Assembly (NCBI GenBank): GCA_010672965.1 | Contig: JAAHFN010000067.1 | Coordinates: 1 to 35,661, forward strand | DNA: 35,661 bases | Direction: 5' to 3' | Source: Oscillatoria sp. SIO1A7 | Lineage (GTDB): Bacteria; Cyanobacteriota; Cyanobacteriia; Cyanobacteriales; Laspinemataceae | In this document: in pieces, positions 1-9,023 of the stretch | Position numbering within the stretch: position 1 is the stretch's first letter | Layout of the letters: each line of letters opens with the position of its first letter | Translations under genes and position numbers: made by a program | The notes under the pieces: generated by a model | Told to the model about the DNA's origin: nothing | Databases searched by the model: none | Seen by the model: the letters and a program-made list of their open reading frames with translations, nothing else

Positions 1-127
1 AGGTTTGTGGGGCGAAGCATCCCAATACAGAGATTCCCGTTCGGAGCGCGGAGATGCGTGCAGGGATGCTATCGCCCCTACGACCCCTGGCGCGATCGTT
101 CATTACACTTATTTGAGAACTGCTATA
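1..127 (-). repeat. Family-1 miniature inverted-repeat element, cut by window edge
   Basis: This is the right-hand part of a recurring element that ends TTTGAGAACTGCTATA at 127. The interior carries the paired arms GGGGCGAAGCATCCC and GGGATGCTATCGCCCC. The same architecture appears at 1741-1882, 6281-6420, 7643-7793, 8867-9002, 23143-23285 and 35535-35661. Its start lies outside the window, so its full length cannot be seen. Confidence 0.75.
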
Positions 128-184
128 TTTAAACGGATTTGATATTATTTGTCAGTAGGGGCGAATGCCATTCGCCCCTACTGC
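124..184. repeat. Half of a family-3 element plus a GTAGGGGCGA hairpin
   Basis: TTTAAACGGATTTGATAT at about 127-144 matches the right end of the intact family-3 element at 27271-27413, and it directly abuts the family-1 element, which suggests nesting. It is followed at 156-182 by an inverted repeat with arms GTAGGGGCGAATG and CATTCGCCCCTAC. No coding potential is apparent. Confidence 0.5.
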
Positions 185-188
185 TATA

Positions 189-217
189 CAAAAAAACACC
201 CCTTGATAGGGTGTTTG
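189..217 (-). terminator. Rho-independent terminator of the first DUF4278 gene
   Basis: Read on the minus strand, the stem AAACACCC (216-209), a seven-base loop and GGGTGTTT (201-194) are followed by a continued run of T. It lies about 80 bases downstream of the minus-strand DUF4278 stop codon, in the right orientation and position to end that transcript. Confidence 0.75.
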
Positions 218-295
218 TTTACTTTCAGCCATTGTCTGAAATCGGCAGACCAGTTTTGTAGAGTTACCGGATCTTTGCCTTGGAAAAAGAGCTTT

Positions 296-517
296 TTACA
301 TTGCAGAGAATGCAGGAGCCCGATAAGTCACCCCGCGATACTTCACCTCTACAGTTGGCTGCTGCACGGGAGCTTTCTGGATTTTCCAAAACTGCCAATT
401 ATGACCGCGATATTTCCCTGCCAATTTTTCAACCTTCGGTTCCGCTACAGGTGGAGCAGATTCTTCCACCGCAGGTAGATTTAGTTCATAAGGAATGCCG
501 CGATAGCAAAGTTTCAT
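296..517 (-). CDS. DUF4278 domain protein, copy 1
   Basis: This is a small cytosolic protein of 73 residues in the cyanobacterial DUF4278 family, whose function is unknown. The family signature is the YRG motif, seen three times here: KLCYRGIPYE at the N-terminus, GKYRGHNWQF in the middle and EVKYRGVTYR near the C-terminus. The start is placed at the ATG at 517, not the in-frame TTG at 532. The TTG overlaps the sequence GGAGG, which is an excellent Shine-Dalgarno site eight bases before the ATG. It lies downstream of a second copy (845-1165), and both share a conserved leader. It ends at a good terminator at about 190-217. Identification is confident, but no function can be given. Confidence 0.85.
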   Translation of the reverse strand: MKLCYRGIPYELNLPAVEESAPPVAEPKVEKLAGKYRGHNWQFWKIQKAPVQQPTVEVKYRGVTYRAPAFSAM

Positions 518-592
518 CTTTTTCGCCTCCAAAAATTAACGTAGTGATTGGGGGCGCGTTCCTTCGGGATTTCTCCCTACTTCCGTCTCCCC
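518..592 (-). promoter_or_regulatory. Conserved structured leader of DUF4278 copy 1
   Basis: The block at 549-591 is almost identical to 1200-1241, in the same position upstream of the second DUF4278 gene. On the minus strand it holds the stem TAGGGA-GAAA-TCCCGA, while the other copy has the same stem with loop ACAA. A preserved stem with a changed loop suggests selection on RNA structure. It is followed by the strong ribosome binding site GGAGG. Confidence 0.5.
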
Positions 593-844
593 AGGAATAG
601 GAGATGAACGATTTTCTATCTATGTTTGAGCAGTCAGCTTTCAGCAGTCAGCAGTCAGCTTTCATCACAAGCATTGCCGGGACGATTGCCTTGGCAGACT
701 TTAAGATTGCCCTAACCAAATATGCGTAGTGCTATTCTTTTTTGGGCAATAGGGCGATCGCGCTGGGGAGTCTTTGCAGGAGAATCGCTCCTGTAAGTGA
801 CGAAACAGCTAGCGATTCTCGTATTGAAAGACGGGCGCTTTCAA
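593..844. repeat. Short repeats between the DUF4278 genes
   Basis: There is no convincing gene here. The stretch holds a CAGTCAGC-type repeat (about 631-664) of the sort that also fills 8420-8612. It then has a block (about 699-734) reading TTAAGATTGCCCTAACC and onward to TAGTGCTAT, which recurs at about 33178-33214. A small CAGGAG/CTCCTG hairpin lies at about 778-794 with no T-run. Confidence 0.55.
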
Positions 845-1165
845 TTAAACGCCTACAGCCACCAGCCCTACTTCTGCGGCGGAGCGAGCCAACAGCGATC
901 GCTGACGCTTCTCGGCCATCCGTTGCCGATCCATCATCATAGAGCGTGCTTTTTCCGCTGCGGACAATGCGGGAGCTTCAGAGGAACCCATTTGATAGGC
1001 AACGCCCCGATATTTCAGCTCCACATTGGTTTGCTGAACGGGGGCTTTCTGTATATTGCAAAATTGCCAATCTAGACCGCGATATTTCCCTGCTAGTTGG
1101 CCAACTTTTGCTTCCACAGCCGCTGGGGTGTATTGGTAGCAAATTCCGCGATAGCACAATTCCAT
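845..1165 (-). CDS. DUF4278 domain protein, copy 2 with basic tail
   Basis: This is a 106-residue DUF4278 protein of unknown function, paralogous to the gene at 296-517. It has the three YRG motifs in the same order: ELCYRGICYQ, GKYRGLDWQF and ELKYRGVAYQ. It then adds a C-terminal tail of about 40 residues rich in Ala, Met, Arg and Lys that copy 1 lacks. The start is the ATG at 1165, since the upstream in-frame TTG at 1180 lies within the GGAGG ribosome binding site. With copy 1 downstream on the same strand and a duplicated leader, the pair arose by tandem duplication of the whole transcription unit. I see no T-rich terminator after this copy. Confidence 0.85.
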   Translation of the reverse strand: MELCYRGICYQYTPAAVEAKVGQLAGKYRGLDWQFCNIQKAPVQQTNVELKYRGVAYQMGSSEAPALSAAEKARSMMMDRQRMAEKRQRSLLARSAAEVGLVAVGV

Positions 1166-1242
1166 AGTTTTCGCCTCCAAAAGTCATTATTTTGCGATCG
1201 GGGGCGCGTTCCTTCGGGATTGTTCCCTACTTCCGTCTCCCA
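1166..1242 (-). promoter_or_regulatory. Conserved structured leader of DUF4278 copy 2
   Basis: Positions 1200-1241 duplicate the leader block at 549-591, with stem GGGA and TCCC around the loop ACAA (GAAA in copy 1). GGAGG near 1175 sets the ATG at 1165. Confidence 0.5.
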
Positions 1243-1369
1243 AAGGGCCTATGCTTTTCCAGCTTCTTTGCCTCTTTGGAAAGATGAACGATTTCGGTTC
1301 TGTATCTATTGTTACCATTTTTTTCGAGATTGTCAAGGGTTTTAGAAAAAAAAATTTTTATTCAAGGCC

Positions 1370-1451
1370 CATGTTGGGAGACAAGGGGACCGGGGGACAA
1401 GGGGACTGGGGGACATGGATGGGAGATCGTGGGGAGATGGGGACTGGGAGA
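1370..1451. repeat. GGGACAAGGGG/GGGGACTGGG simple repeat
   Basis: A G-rich degenerate tandem tract built from GGGACAAGGGG and GGGGACTGGG units. Similar tracts occur at about 17260-17295 and 22400-22450. No gene is present from 1250 to 1450. Confidence 0.6.
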
Positions 1452-1643
1452 CCCTTTCAAGGGTATGTTTTTTAGATTTGGGATTTTTGAGGGGTATCGA
1501 GAGGGCGTAGGGGCGATAGCATTCCAGAGATAACCTATTGTTATAAATTAAAATCTTTGTATTGGAATGCTTCGCCCCAGAAAGCGATGAAGCCTACCGA
1601 CAACATCAAAAAGGGGAATTATAAAAAACATACCTTTGAAAGG
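1452..1643. repeat. Family-2 miniature inverted-repeat element
   Basis: The terminal inverted repeats are CCTTTCAAGGGTATGTTTTT on the left and the near-complement AAAAACATACCTTTGAAAGG on the right, with about 192 bases overall. The interior has the arms GTAGGGGCGATAGCATTCC and GGAATGCTTCGCCCC around an AT-rich loop. The best matching copy is 17053-17250. No transposase is encoded, so it is non-autonomous if mobile. Confidence 0.75.
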
Positions 1644-1740
1644 TGGGGGAGTCTTACAAGGGGATGTTTTTTTAGATTTGACGTTCCCGAAGCGGATCGA
1701 CTGCGTTACTTTCCTGTAGTATTCTGCAAGGCGGGCGAGT
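1644..1740. repeat. Partial family-2 end and unique spacer
   Basis: ACAAGGGGATGTTTTTTTAG at about 1656 resembles a family-2 left end again, abutting the intact copy. The remainder shows no gene. Confidence 0.4.
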
Positions 1741-1882
1741 TATAGCGGTTCTCAAATTGATGTGAGGTGTCTGGGACCCGCGCATCCCAATATGAGAATC
1801 CCCGTTCTACAGCAGAGATAGTCAAGGGGGATGCTGTCGCCCCTACGTTTTCGTTCATTACACTTATTTGAGAACTGCTATA
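1741..1882 (-). repeat. Family-1 miniature element
   Basis: It begins TATAGCGGTTCTCAAATTGA and ends ATTTGAGAACTGCTATA, giving imperfect terminal inverted repeats with TATA at each tip and about 142 bases in all. The interior contains a version of the GCATCCC arms. It ends 25 bases before the ATP-grasp start codon, so it supplies that gene's immediate upstream DNA. Confidence 0.8.
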
Positions 1883-1907
1883 TATCTTAATCTCTGACTA
1901 ATTAATT

Positions 1908-2750
1908 ATGCTAACCAATATATCTATTGCGATCGCGGCTTGCGAAAAACTAAGTATCCCCTATCAAATAATGCATCGCAATCAAAACTTAGTTCGATTC
2001 ACTATAGACAATAAATATTACTTTTTTGTAAATTACACTCCTCCTTTTAACGATCAAAACATAGCCGCAATTCTCAAGGACAAAGAATATACATATTGCG
2101 TATTGAAAGACGCGATAGATATGCCGATAACAAAAGGCTTTTTATCTCCCTTTGTCGAGGTTAAATACCGCGATTATTTAAAATTGGAAACTATTCAATT
2201 AATTAGAGATAAAATAGTTAGTGAGTTCCCACTTCCCGCGATCGTCAAGAGAAACCGAGGCTCAGCCGGACACAATGTTTTTATTTGCCGCGAGCCAGAT
2301 GATGTCGAAAATTCTTTAGAAGCTATTTTTAATGTAAATAAGAGAGGTTATGACTATGTGGCGCTCGCTCAAGAGTATGTTGAGATTAGCCACGAGTTTA
2401 GAGCGGTCTTTTTTGCCAAAAAACTGCGGCTGCTCTATGAGAAAGACAACTCCAATGCAAGCTTTACTGGTAACCTCAGCCCCCTTCACTGGGAAGGAGC
2501 GAAGGCGAGGCATATTACCGATGCTCCCCAACTGGCGGCGATTCAGCAGTTTGTAGAACCAGTTTTTAGCCAGCTAGCAATAAATTATGGTGGGTTCGAC
2601 GTGGCTCTAGATAAAAATGGACAATACTGGTTATTGGAAATAAATTCAAGCCCTAATTTTAGCATATTTATCAGAGACAACAAAAAACAAATTGCTATAG
2701 ATATGTTTGCAGAAATGTTAGCAGAATTTAGAGAGTCAAGAATATGCTAG
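1908..2750 (+). CDS. ATP-grasp ligase of unknown substrate
   Basis: This 280-residue protein carries an ATP-grasp fold and is predicted to form an amide-type bond via an acyl-phosphate. Visible motifs are the nucleotide-binding loop VKRNRGSAGHNV (113-124), the hinge-like AQEYVEISHEFR (154-165), and the metal-binding segment GGFDVALDKNGQ (228-239) followed by LLEINSSPN (242-250), where D and E/N ligate Mg2+. The N-terminal ~100 residues act as a short substrate domain and include PITKGFLSP. It resembles RimK/glutathione synthetase and the ligase half of cyanophycin-type enzymes, but is too short for cyanophycin synthetase. It is a single gene convergent with mutS. The base composition is more AT-rich than its neighbours, and a family-1 element lies immediately upstream. 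The substrate is not known. Confidence 0.8.
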   Translation: MLTNISIAIAACEKLSIPYQIMHRNQNLVRFTIDNKYYFFVNYTPPFNDQNIAAILKDKEYTYCVLKDAIDMPITKGFLSPFVEVKYRDYLKLETIQLIRDKIVSEFPLPAIVKRNRGSAGHNVFICREPDDVENSLEAIFNVNKRGYDYVALAQEYVEISHEFRAVFFAKKLRLLYEKDNSNASFTGNLSPLHWEGAKARHITDAPQLAAIQQFVEPVFSQLAINYGGFDVALDKNGQYWLLEINSSPNFSIFIRDNKKQIAIDMFAEMLAEFRESRIC

Positions 2751-2814
2751 AAAATTGGTATGGGTTGCCATATCTCTTGCGCGCTCTAATTTAGCAATGC
2801 CCAATGCCCTGAAT

Positions 2815-5580
2815 TTAAAAAATATCCAGTTCGTCCATAGTGAGAAAACTAGATGTTTCTTCTCTGAATTCTTCCGGTGGCTCGATCGCTTCTTCTATAG
2901 TTTCTGTATCTTTTATGGTGCTGTTCCGCAGGCCAACGGCAATTTTGCTGTGCTTTTCGATTTGGCTCATTACTTGGCGGGCTCGCCGAATCACGGTTGC
3001 GGGCAAGCCAGCGAGGCGACCGGCTTCTATGCCGTAGGAGCGATCGGCTCCTCCCGGTCGGACTTGGTGCAGAAAAACAATGCGATCGGCGAGTTCCTTG
3101 ACAGTTACCTGATAGTTGGCAACATTAGGCAAAATAGAAGCTAGTTCGTTCAGTTCGTGGTAATGGGTGGCAAAGATAGTCCGGGATTTAATGTCGTTGG
3201 CCAGATATTCCGCAACCGCCCAGGCAATGGAAAGCCCATCAAATGTTGCCGTCCCCCGGCCAATTTCATCCAGAAGTACGAGGGATTCGGGAGTCGCATG
3301 GTTGAGAATATTAGCAGTTTCGTTCATTTCCACCATGAAGGTAGATTGGCCGGTGGCCAGGTCGTCAACGGCACCGACGCGAGTAAAAATGCGATCGCAT
3401 ATTCCCAAGCGAGCGGAACCCCCGGGCACAAAACTACCAATCTGCGCCATTAATTGAATTAAGCCAACCTGGCGCAAATAACAACTCTTGCCACTTGCAT
3501 TTGGCCCAGTTAAAATAATCAAATCCGGGCGGGAATCTTTCATTTCCCCGACTTCCCAGCGATCGCAATCTATCTCTAAATCCGAGTCTTTGATTTCCGA
3601 CTGGCTCTCGGGCATAGATCCCAACCAAGTGGAATTGGGGACAAAAAAACCAGCGGGTAAAGATTGTTCTACCACCGGATGGCGTCCGTCAGCGATAGTA
3701 ATTTCCCGGCTCTCGACCATCTCCGGCCGGCAATAGCCCTGATAGAGCGCTACTTCTGCCAAGCCGCACAAGACATCTGCGGCGGCTACGGCTTTGGCGA
3801 CTTTGCGAATAGTTGCCGCGCGATCGCCCACCGCCCCTCGCAATTCCGTAAAAATCTCGTATTCCAATCGGTTTAAATCATCTTGTGCCGTCAGAATCCG
3901 CGCTTCTCTTTCTTTCAAATCGGGAGTAATGTAGCGCTCCTCATTCGTCAGGGTTTGCCTGCGAATATAGTTTTCGGGAGCCAAGTCAGTCTTAGAACGA
4001 GAGATACTAATATAATAGCCAAAAGTTTTATTAAAGCCTACTTTAAGATTGGAAATGCCAGTTCTTTCTCGCTCGGTCATCTCTAAAGTGGCAATCCACT
4101 GGCGGTCTTCTTCCACCTGCGATCGCATCTTATCCAGATCTGTATTTATTCCCGGCCGAATCAGCCCCCCTTCAGTGACACTTTGCGGAGGCGATTCAAT
4201 CAAATGAGCGCGCAGCTTAAGCGCCAGTTGTTCTAATTCGGGAGGAACTTTTTGCAACGCTCTCATATATAGAGAAGAACCAGCCGATGCCAAGCGCGCC
4301 ACTTCCGTTAAATTGGTGAGGGATTCCGCCAAGGCAACCAAGTCTCGGGCATTAGCCGTACCGGAACCCGCCCGCCCAGTAAGTCTTTCTAAGTCGTAGA
4401 TTTGGCGCAGTTGCTTTTGCAGCCCTTCCCGCAAAGAAGTATTTTCGATTAATTCTTGAATTGTATCTTGTCGGGCGCGGATGCCTTTAATTTGCAGCAA
4501 GGGTTGTAGCAGCCAGCGGCGCAAAGCTCTACCTCCCATTGCCGTGCGAGTTTTGTCGATCGCCCAGAGCAGCGACCCATGAAAAGTCCCGTCCCGAACC
4601 GTCTGGGTAATTTCTAGATTGCGCCGACTTTGGTGGTCTAAAATCAAATAATCGGTTATGGCATAGGTGCGCACGGGCTGAAGCAGAACTTGAGGAGCGG
4701 CGTTACCGAGTTCCTCGCGCCGCTGCTCTAGAGTATCTTCGAGATATTCGAGCAAACCGCCAGCAGCGCGAACCGCTAAGGGCAAATGTTCGCAGCCGAG
4801 ACCTTCCAGAGAGCTGACTTTGAAGCGTTGCAGCAGTCGATGGCGGGCTTCGGCGATGGTGAAATGTTTTTGGGGACGCAGGGAATAGCAAAATTCCTGG
4901 GGTAAGGATTCGGGAATTTGTTCCGATTTTTCTCCCGGTCGCAGCAACCTGCCGGGGTCTGGGGCTTTGGTGGGAAATAGAATTTCTGATGGTTGCAGGC
5001 GCATCAATTCCTGAGAAAGCTGTTCGAGCTTTTCCCCTTGAGCGGTCAGGAAATCGCCGGTGGAAATGTCGGTATGGGCTAAGCCCCAGCGATCGCCAGC
5101 TATAACCGTTGCAGCCAGAAAGTTATTGCGTCTGGCTTGGAGCATCCCATCTTCGACTAAGGTGCCCGGGGTAATCAGGCGGGTTATTTCGCGACGGACT
5201 AAGCCTTGGGCTTGGGAGGCATCTTCTACTTGGTCGCAAACGGCGATCGCATATCCTTTCTCTACCAGCAATTGGGCGTAGCGCTCCAGGGCATGGTGCG
5301 GCACCCCAGTCATCGGCACCCGCCCAATTGCCCCGGCCTGCTTGCTAGTTCGGACCAGCTCCAGTTCCTCGGCAACTATCACCGCATCCTGGAAAAAAGT
5401 TTCAAAAAAATCTCCACAGCGATATAGCAGCAGGGCGTGAGGATACCTTTGCTTCGTATCCACATAGTGCTGGTACATCTTGCTGAGCTTGCTGCGATCG
5501 ATTTGGCTATAGTCCGCATTGGGAATATTGGCCAGATCTTCTCGGGCACCGATGGGGTTTTGTTGGGTAGATGCACTCAT
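2815..5580 (-). CDS. mutS: DNA mismatch repair protein MutS
   Basis: MutS recognises mismatches and small loops as a sliding ATPase clamp. The 921-residue product has the mismatch-binding motif GDFFETF near residue 60, matching the family's G-D-F-Y/F-E core. The Walker A is TGPNASGKS (about 691-699). The Walker B region is [14 protein letters not shown] (about 769-782), with GRGTAT in place of the usual GRGTST, followed by FATHYHEL. The C-terminal tail ends TMDELDIF. The ATG at 5580 is preferred over an in-frame TTG at 5586, although no clear ribosome binding site is seen. It is a single gene convergent with the ATP-grasp gene, with only 64 bases between the two stop codons, and no T-run terminator is visible there. 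Confidence 0.97.
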   Translation of the reverse strand: MSASTQQNPIGAREDLANIPNADYSQIDRSKLSKMYQHYVDTKQRYPHALLLYRCGDFFETFFQDAVIVAEELELVRTSKQAGAIGRVPMTGVPHHALERYAQLLVEKGYAIAVCDQVEDASQAQGLVRREITRLITPGTLVEDGMLQARRNNFLAATVIAGDRWGLAHTDISTGDFLTAQGEKLEQLSQELMRLQPSEILFPTKAPDPGRLLRPGEKSEQIPESLPQEFCYSLRPQKHFTIAEARHRLLQRFKVSSLEGLGCEHLPLAVRAAGGLLEYLEDTLEQRREELGNAAPQVLLQPVRTYAITDYLILDHQSRRNLEITQTVRDGTFHGSLLWAIDKTRTAMGGRALRRWLLQPLLQIKGIRARQDTIQELIENTSLREGLQKQLRQIYDLERLTGRAGSGTANARDLVALAESLTNLTEVARLASAGSSLYMRALQKVPPELEQLALKLRAHLIESPPQSVTEGGLIRPGINTDLDKMRSQVEEDRQWIATLEMTERERTGISNLKVGFNKTFGYYISISRSKTDLAPENYIRRQTLTNEERYITPDLKEREARILTAQDDLNRLEYEIFTELRGAVGDRAATIRKVAKAVAAADVLCGLAEVALYQGYCRPEMVESREITIADGRHPVVEQSLPAGFFVPNSTWLGSMPESQSEIKDSDLEIDCDRWEVGEMKDSRPDLIILTGPNASGKSCYLRQVGLIQLMAQIGSFVPGGSARLGICDRIFTRVGAVDDLATGQSTFMVEMNETANILNHATPESLVLLDEIGRGTATFDGLSIAWAVAEYLANDIKSRTIFATHYHELNELASILPNVANYQVTVKELADRIVFLHQVRPGGADRSYGIEAGRLAGLPATVIRRARQVMSQIEKHSKIAVGLRNSTIKDTETIEEAIEPPEEFREETSSFLTMDELDIF

Positions 5581-5880
5581 GGGCAATCCGCATTACACCT
5601 TAATCTTTAAAGACTTTAGCGCAAAGGTCTCAATTAGTTTGCTCCAATTACCCAACTCGTAAGACAGGCGTCCCGCATATTTCCGGTCCGTGGACAGGTG
5701 GCTCGTCTATTTTCTGAGGGCGATCGAGGGCGTAGGGGTAGGGTGTAGGGGGTGGGGTGTGGGGAAACTTCATATTCCCGACCGCTATCGAGGGCTCGAA
5801 AATCTTACAGGGACGGAGGTTTCGGGATTAAGAGAGCCCCATATGTCACATTGAGAGTGAAAAAGCCCACAAGATAATCA
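5581..5880. other. Intergenic DNA with GGGTGTAGGG tract
   Basis: No gene is found. It contains the mutS upstream region, a fragment like ACAGGCGTCCCGC (about 5662) that recurs at 8778, 27244 and 35465, and a GGGTGTAGGGGGTGGGG tract at about 5737-5765. Confidence 0.6.
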
Positions 5881-5884
5881 CCCT

Positions 5885-6025
5885 AGCGTAGGGGCGATAG
5901 CATTCCCCAGAAAGCCTTTGCTATAACTTAAACTTGTAAACTGGAATGCTTCGCCCCAGAAATTTATGCCCCTCGCTGACAACTCCAAAAAGCGGAATTA
6001 TAAAAAACATACCCTTGAAACGGAG
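5885..6025. repeat. Family-2 element, left end missing
   Basis: It has the core arms GTAGGGGCGATAGCATTCC and GGAATGCTTCGCCCC, then the right end AAAAACATACCCTTGAAA. The left terminal repeat is absent, so this is a truncated copy. Confidence 0.65.
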
Positions 6026-6057
6026 GGGAGTGCCCAATGCGAACATGCCCAAGCGAT

Positions 6058-6280
6058 AGCGGTCAGCTCTCAGCTCTGAGCAGTCAGCTAGAGCTAAAAG
6101 CACAGAGCCGTTGGGCTTCGCCCAACGCGGCAGCACGAGCTGAGAGCTTTTTTGCCCAACGCCCGATGCTCTTGGGCCCAATGCCCAATTTTATCCTGAG
6201 CGGAGTCTAAGGGGCCCAATGCCCAATGCCTGTTCTTGGCAATAAATAATTTAATCGATCGTGTTAAACTGACAATCGAC
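6058..6280. repeat. GTCAGCTCTCAG and CCCAATGCCC repeats
   Basis: Short low-complexity repeats GGTCAGCTCTCAGCTCTGAG, GCCCAACGC and CCCAATGCCCAAT, which recur at many places in the window. No gene is seen. Confidence 0.6.
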
Positions 6281-6420
6281 TATAGCGTTTCTCGCTCTTG
6301 ATGTGAGGTGTCTGGGGCGAAGCATCCCATTACGGGGGTTACCTTTCTACGGCGGAGATAGTCTCGGGGATGCTGTCGCCCCTACGTTCACTTCGGTACA
6401 TTTATTTGAGAAATGCTATA
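6281..6420 (-). repeat. Family-1 miniature element
   Basis: TATAGCGTTTCTC at the left and ATTTGAGAAATGCTATA at the right, about 140 bases. The interior arms are GGGGCGAAGCATCCC and GGGATGCTGTCGCCCC. It ends 23 bases before the downstream dehydrogenase start codon. Confidence 0.8.
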
Positions 6421-6443
6421 TCTATAATGACTTTTGCTAAATA

Positions 6444-7604
6444 ATGTCGAACTTATTGAAGATTGGTGTCATTGGCACTTCTAAGAAAGAGAACGAATTT
6501 CGTCTTCCCATTCATCCCAACCATATTCGCAAAATTGACTCTAACTTGCGAAACAATATGTTTTTTGAAACAGGCTATGGAAATAAATTTGGTTCTATCG
6601 CCAAAGATTTAGAGTCAGAAGTCGCGGGAATGATGTCTCGCGAAAAACTCTTTGAAACTTGCGATATTATTTTGCTGCCCAAACCAACCGAGGCAGATTT
6701 TCCTTTCTTTAAAGAAGGTCAAATTTTATGGGGTTGGCCCCACTGCGTTCAAGGGGAACCGATTACCCAAGTCGCCATTGACAAGAAAATGACCTTGTTA
6801 GCATGGGAACAAATGTTTTTTTGGAAGTCCGATAATGTTCGGGATTTACATATTTTTCATAAAAATAATGAAATGGCCGGATATTGCAGTGTTTTACACG
6901 CTTTGCAGCTTCGGGGAATTACCGGACATTATGGCTCGCAAAAGAAAGCTGCCGCAATCAGTTTTGGGGCGACTGGAAGGGGTTCGATTCATGCCTTAAT
7001 GGGAATGGGTTATACTGATATCACAGTGTTTACTCAACGTCCTTCTTATGGACTTAATTCACCAATTCCAAGTTTAAAATATCGTCAGTTTAAGCGCATA
7101 GAAACGGGCAGTTCGCGAGCTGTCGTTCTCGGAGAAAAAGGAGAAACAACACCTTTTGCAGAAGAATTGGCAAGTTATGATGTAATCGTTAATTGTATTT
7201 TGCAAGATACCGAGAGTCCCATTATGTATGTTCGGGGAGATGAAATAATTAACATGAAACCTGGGACGTTAATTATTGATGTCAGTTGCGATCGCGCAAT
7301 GGGATTTGATTTTGCCCGTCCTACTTCTTTTGATTCCCCAACCTTTACTGTGGGAAATGGAATCATTTATTATGCTGTAGATCATACTCCGACTTACCTG
7401 TGGGATGCAGCTACTTATGAAATTAGTCAAGCCCTTTTACCTTATCTTCCCACAGTGATGGCAGGGAAAGAAGCCTGGGATAAAAATGAGATTATTCGTA
7501 ACTCTATTGAAATTGAAAAAGGGGTGATTCAAAATTCCAAGATTTTGTCCTTCCAAAATCGTCATGCTGAATATCCTCACCTCAAAACAAATGCTCAGTC
7601 TTAA
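6444..7604 (+). CDS. N5-(carboxyethyl)ornithine synthase-like NAD(P)-dependent dehydrogenase
   Basis: This 386-residue protein belongs to the alanine dehydrogenase/transhydrogenase-like superfamily. Its closest recognisable relatives are annotated N5-(carboxyethyl)ornithine synthase, which reductively condenses pyruvate with an ornithine amino group. The N-terminal segment GVIGTSKKENEFRLPIHP (8-25) carries the R-x-P substrate motif of AlaDH-like enzymes. The nucleotide-binding turn is ISFGATGRGSIHALMGMGY (172-190). The C-terminal half contains INMKPGTLIIDVSCD and YYAVDHTPTYLWDAATYEIS, typical of this subfamily. It stands alone, with repeats on both sides and the ATP-grasp gene beyond mutS. 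Substrate specificity is inferred only from family resemblance. Confidence 0.78.
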   Translation: MSNLLKIGVIGTSKKENEFRLPIHPNHIRKIDSNLRNNMFFETGYGNKFGSIAKDLESEVAGMMSREKLFETCDIILLPKPTEADFPFFKEGQILWGWPHCVQGEPITQVAIDKKMTLLAWEQMFFWKSDNVRDLHIFHKNNEMAGYCSVLHALQLRGITGHYGSQKKAAAISFGATGRGSIHALMGMGYTDITVFTQRPSYGLNSPIPSLKYRQFKRIETGSSRAVVLGEKGETTPFAEELASYDVIVNCILQDTESPIMYVRGDEIINMKPGTLIIDVSCDRAMGFDFARPTSFDSPTFTVGNGIIYYAVDHTPTYLWDAATYEISQALLPYLPTVMAGKEAWDKNEIIRNSIEIEKGVIQNSKILSFQNRHAEYPHLKTNAQS

Positions 7605-7642
7605 TCCAATTCTATAGCAGTAAGCGATTAGCAGTCAGCAGT
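7605..7642. repeat. GCAGTCAGCAG repeat fragment
   Basis: A short GCAGTCAGCAG motif of the kind also found at 8420-8612 lies between the dehydrogenase stop codon and the next element. Confidence 0.4.
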
Positions 7643-7793
7643 TATAGCGTTTCTCAAATTAGTGTAACAAACGAAAACGTAGGGGCGACAGCAACAAGAG
7701 CAACCATCTCGGCTGTATAACGGAAATTTCCGTAATGGGATGCGCGGGCCCGCTTCGCCCCAGACACCTCACATCAATTTGAGAAGTGCTATA
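7643..7793 (+). repeat. Family-1 miniature element
   Basis: TATAGCGTTTCTCAAATTAG at the left and CAATTTGAGAAGTGCTATA at the right, about 151 bases. It carries the GTAGGGGCGACAGCA arm and the cognate GCTTCGCCCC arm. The orientation is opposite to the copies at 1741 and 6281. Confidence 0.8.
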
Positions 7794-7823
7794 GTAGGGG
7801 CTTTCCGGCCGGAAAGCCCCTAC
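7794..7823. repeat. 30-bp perfect palindrome
   Basis: GTAGGGGCTTTCCGG is followed directly by its exact reverse complement. It abuts the family-1 element and shares the GTAGGGGC tip with other hairpins in the window (156-182, 33114-33143). Confidence 0.8.
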
Positions 7824-7885
7824 AGGTGGATTGCCTCACGTTGCTTGCTTAATCCTGAGTTGGAGGCGATCGCAGAGTCAACACT

Positions 7886-7949
7886 CTACACCCAACACCC
7901 AACACCCTACACCCCACACCCCACACCCTACACCCCACACCCTACACCC
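7886..7949. repeat. CACCCTACACCCCACACC microsatellite
   Basis: Tandem CCCAACACC and CCCTACACC units next to the 3' end of the Rpn-type remnant. The complementary GGGTGTGG form recurs at 5737, 13045, 16962 and 22823. Confidence 0.8.
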
Positions 7950-8697
<748 letters not shown>

Positions 8698-8776
8698 TGA
8701 CGATGCACGCTGTCTTTATAAGACAATTATAATACTAAATCTGCTCAAACGCGCATAGAAAATAACAAATTTCTTG

Positions 8777-8843
8777 AGGACGGGCGTCTCGCCTGTCCTT
8801 AGCGTCGGGGTTGGAATCAGACAGGCGGGACGCCCGTCCTACG
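8777..8843. repeat. Inverted repeat with GACGGGCGTC/GACGCCCGTC arms
   Basis: The left arm GGACGGGCGTCTCGCCTGTC is mirrored by GACAGGCGGGACGCCCGTCC. Fragments of the same arms occur at about 5662, 27243 and 35464. It lies between the pseudogene and the truncated toxin. Confidence 0.7.
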
Positions 8844-8866
8844 GAGAAGTTTAGCCGAGTCTAGAA

Positions 8867-9002
8867 TATAGCATTTTTCAAATTGTAATGAACGAAACGT
8901 AGGGGCGACAGCATCCCTGCAACTATCTCTTAGCTCCGAACATAAATTTCCGTACTGGGATGCTTCGCCCAGAAACCTCACATCAATTTGAGAACCGCTA
9001 TA
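8867..9002 (+). repeat. Family-1 miniature element interrupting a toxin ORF
   Basis: TATAGCATTTTTCAAATTG at the left and CAATTTGAGAACCGCTATA at the right, 136 bases, with core arms GTAGGGGCGACAGCATCCC and GGGATGCTTCGCCC. On the minus strand it begins exactly where the ORF that follows the DUF433 gene stops resembling a DUF5615 toxin. Confidence 0.85.
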
Positions 9003-9023
9003 CATATAAAAAGCTACAGTCAT
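8997..9023 (-). pseudogene. Start of a DUF5615-type toxin gene, cut off by a miniature element
   Basis: The ATG at 9023 overlaps the DUF433 stop codon in an ATGA arrangement, typical of translationally coupled antitoxin-toxin pairs. The encoded start, MTVAFYM, matches the usual beginning of DUF5615 (PIN-like) toxins, where an Asp such as in YMDENV or YMDVHV comes next. Instead the DNA enters the family-1 element (TATAGCGG...) and continues as repeat-derived translation. I find no remainder of the toxin on the far side of the element. The identity of such a short remnant rests largely on context. Confidence 0.55.

Noticed and set aside
5921-6181. 86-codon minus-strand ORF
   Set aside because: It lies across a truncated family-2 element and GTCAGC repeats, so it is repeat-derived.
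8817-9023. A 68-residue ORF after the DUF433 gene taken as an intact toxin
   Set aside because: Only the first seven codons resemble a toxin, and the rest is translated miniature element and GACGCCCGTC repeat.
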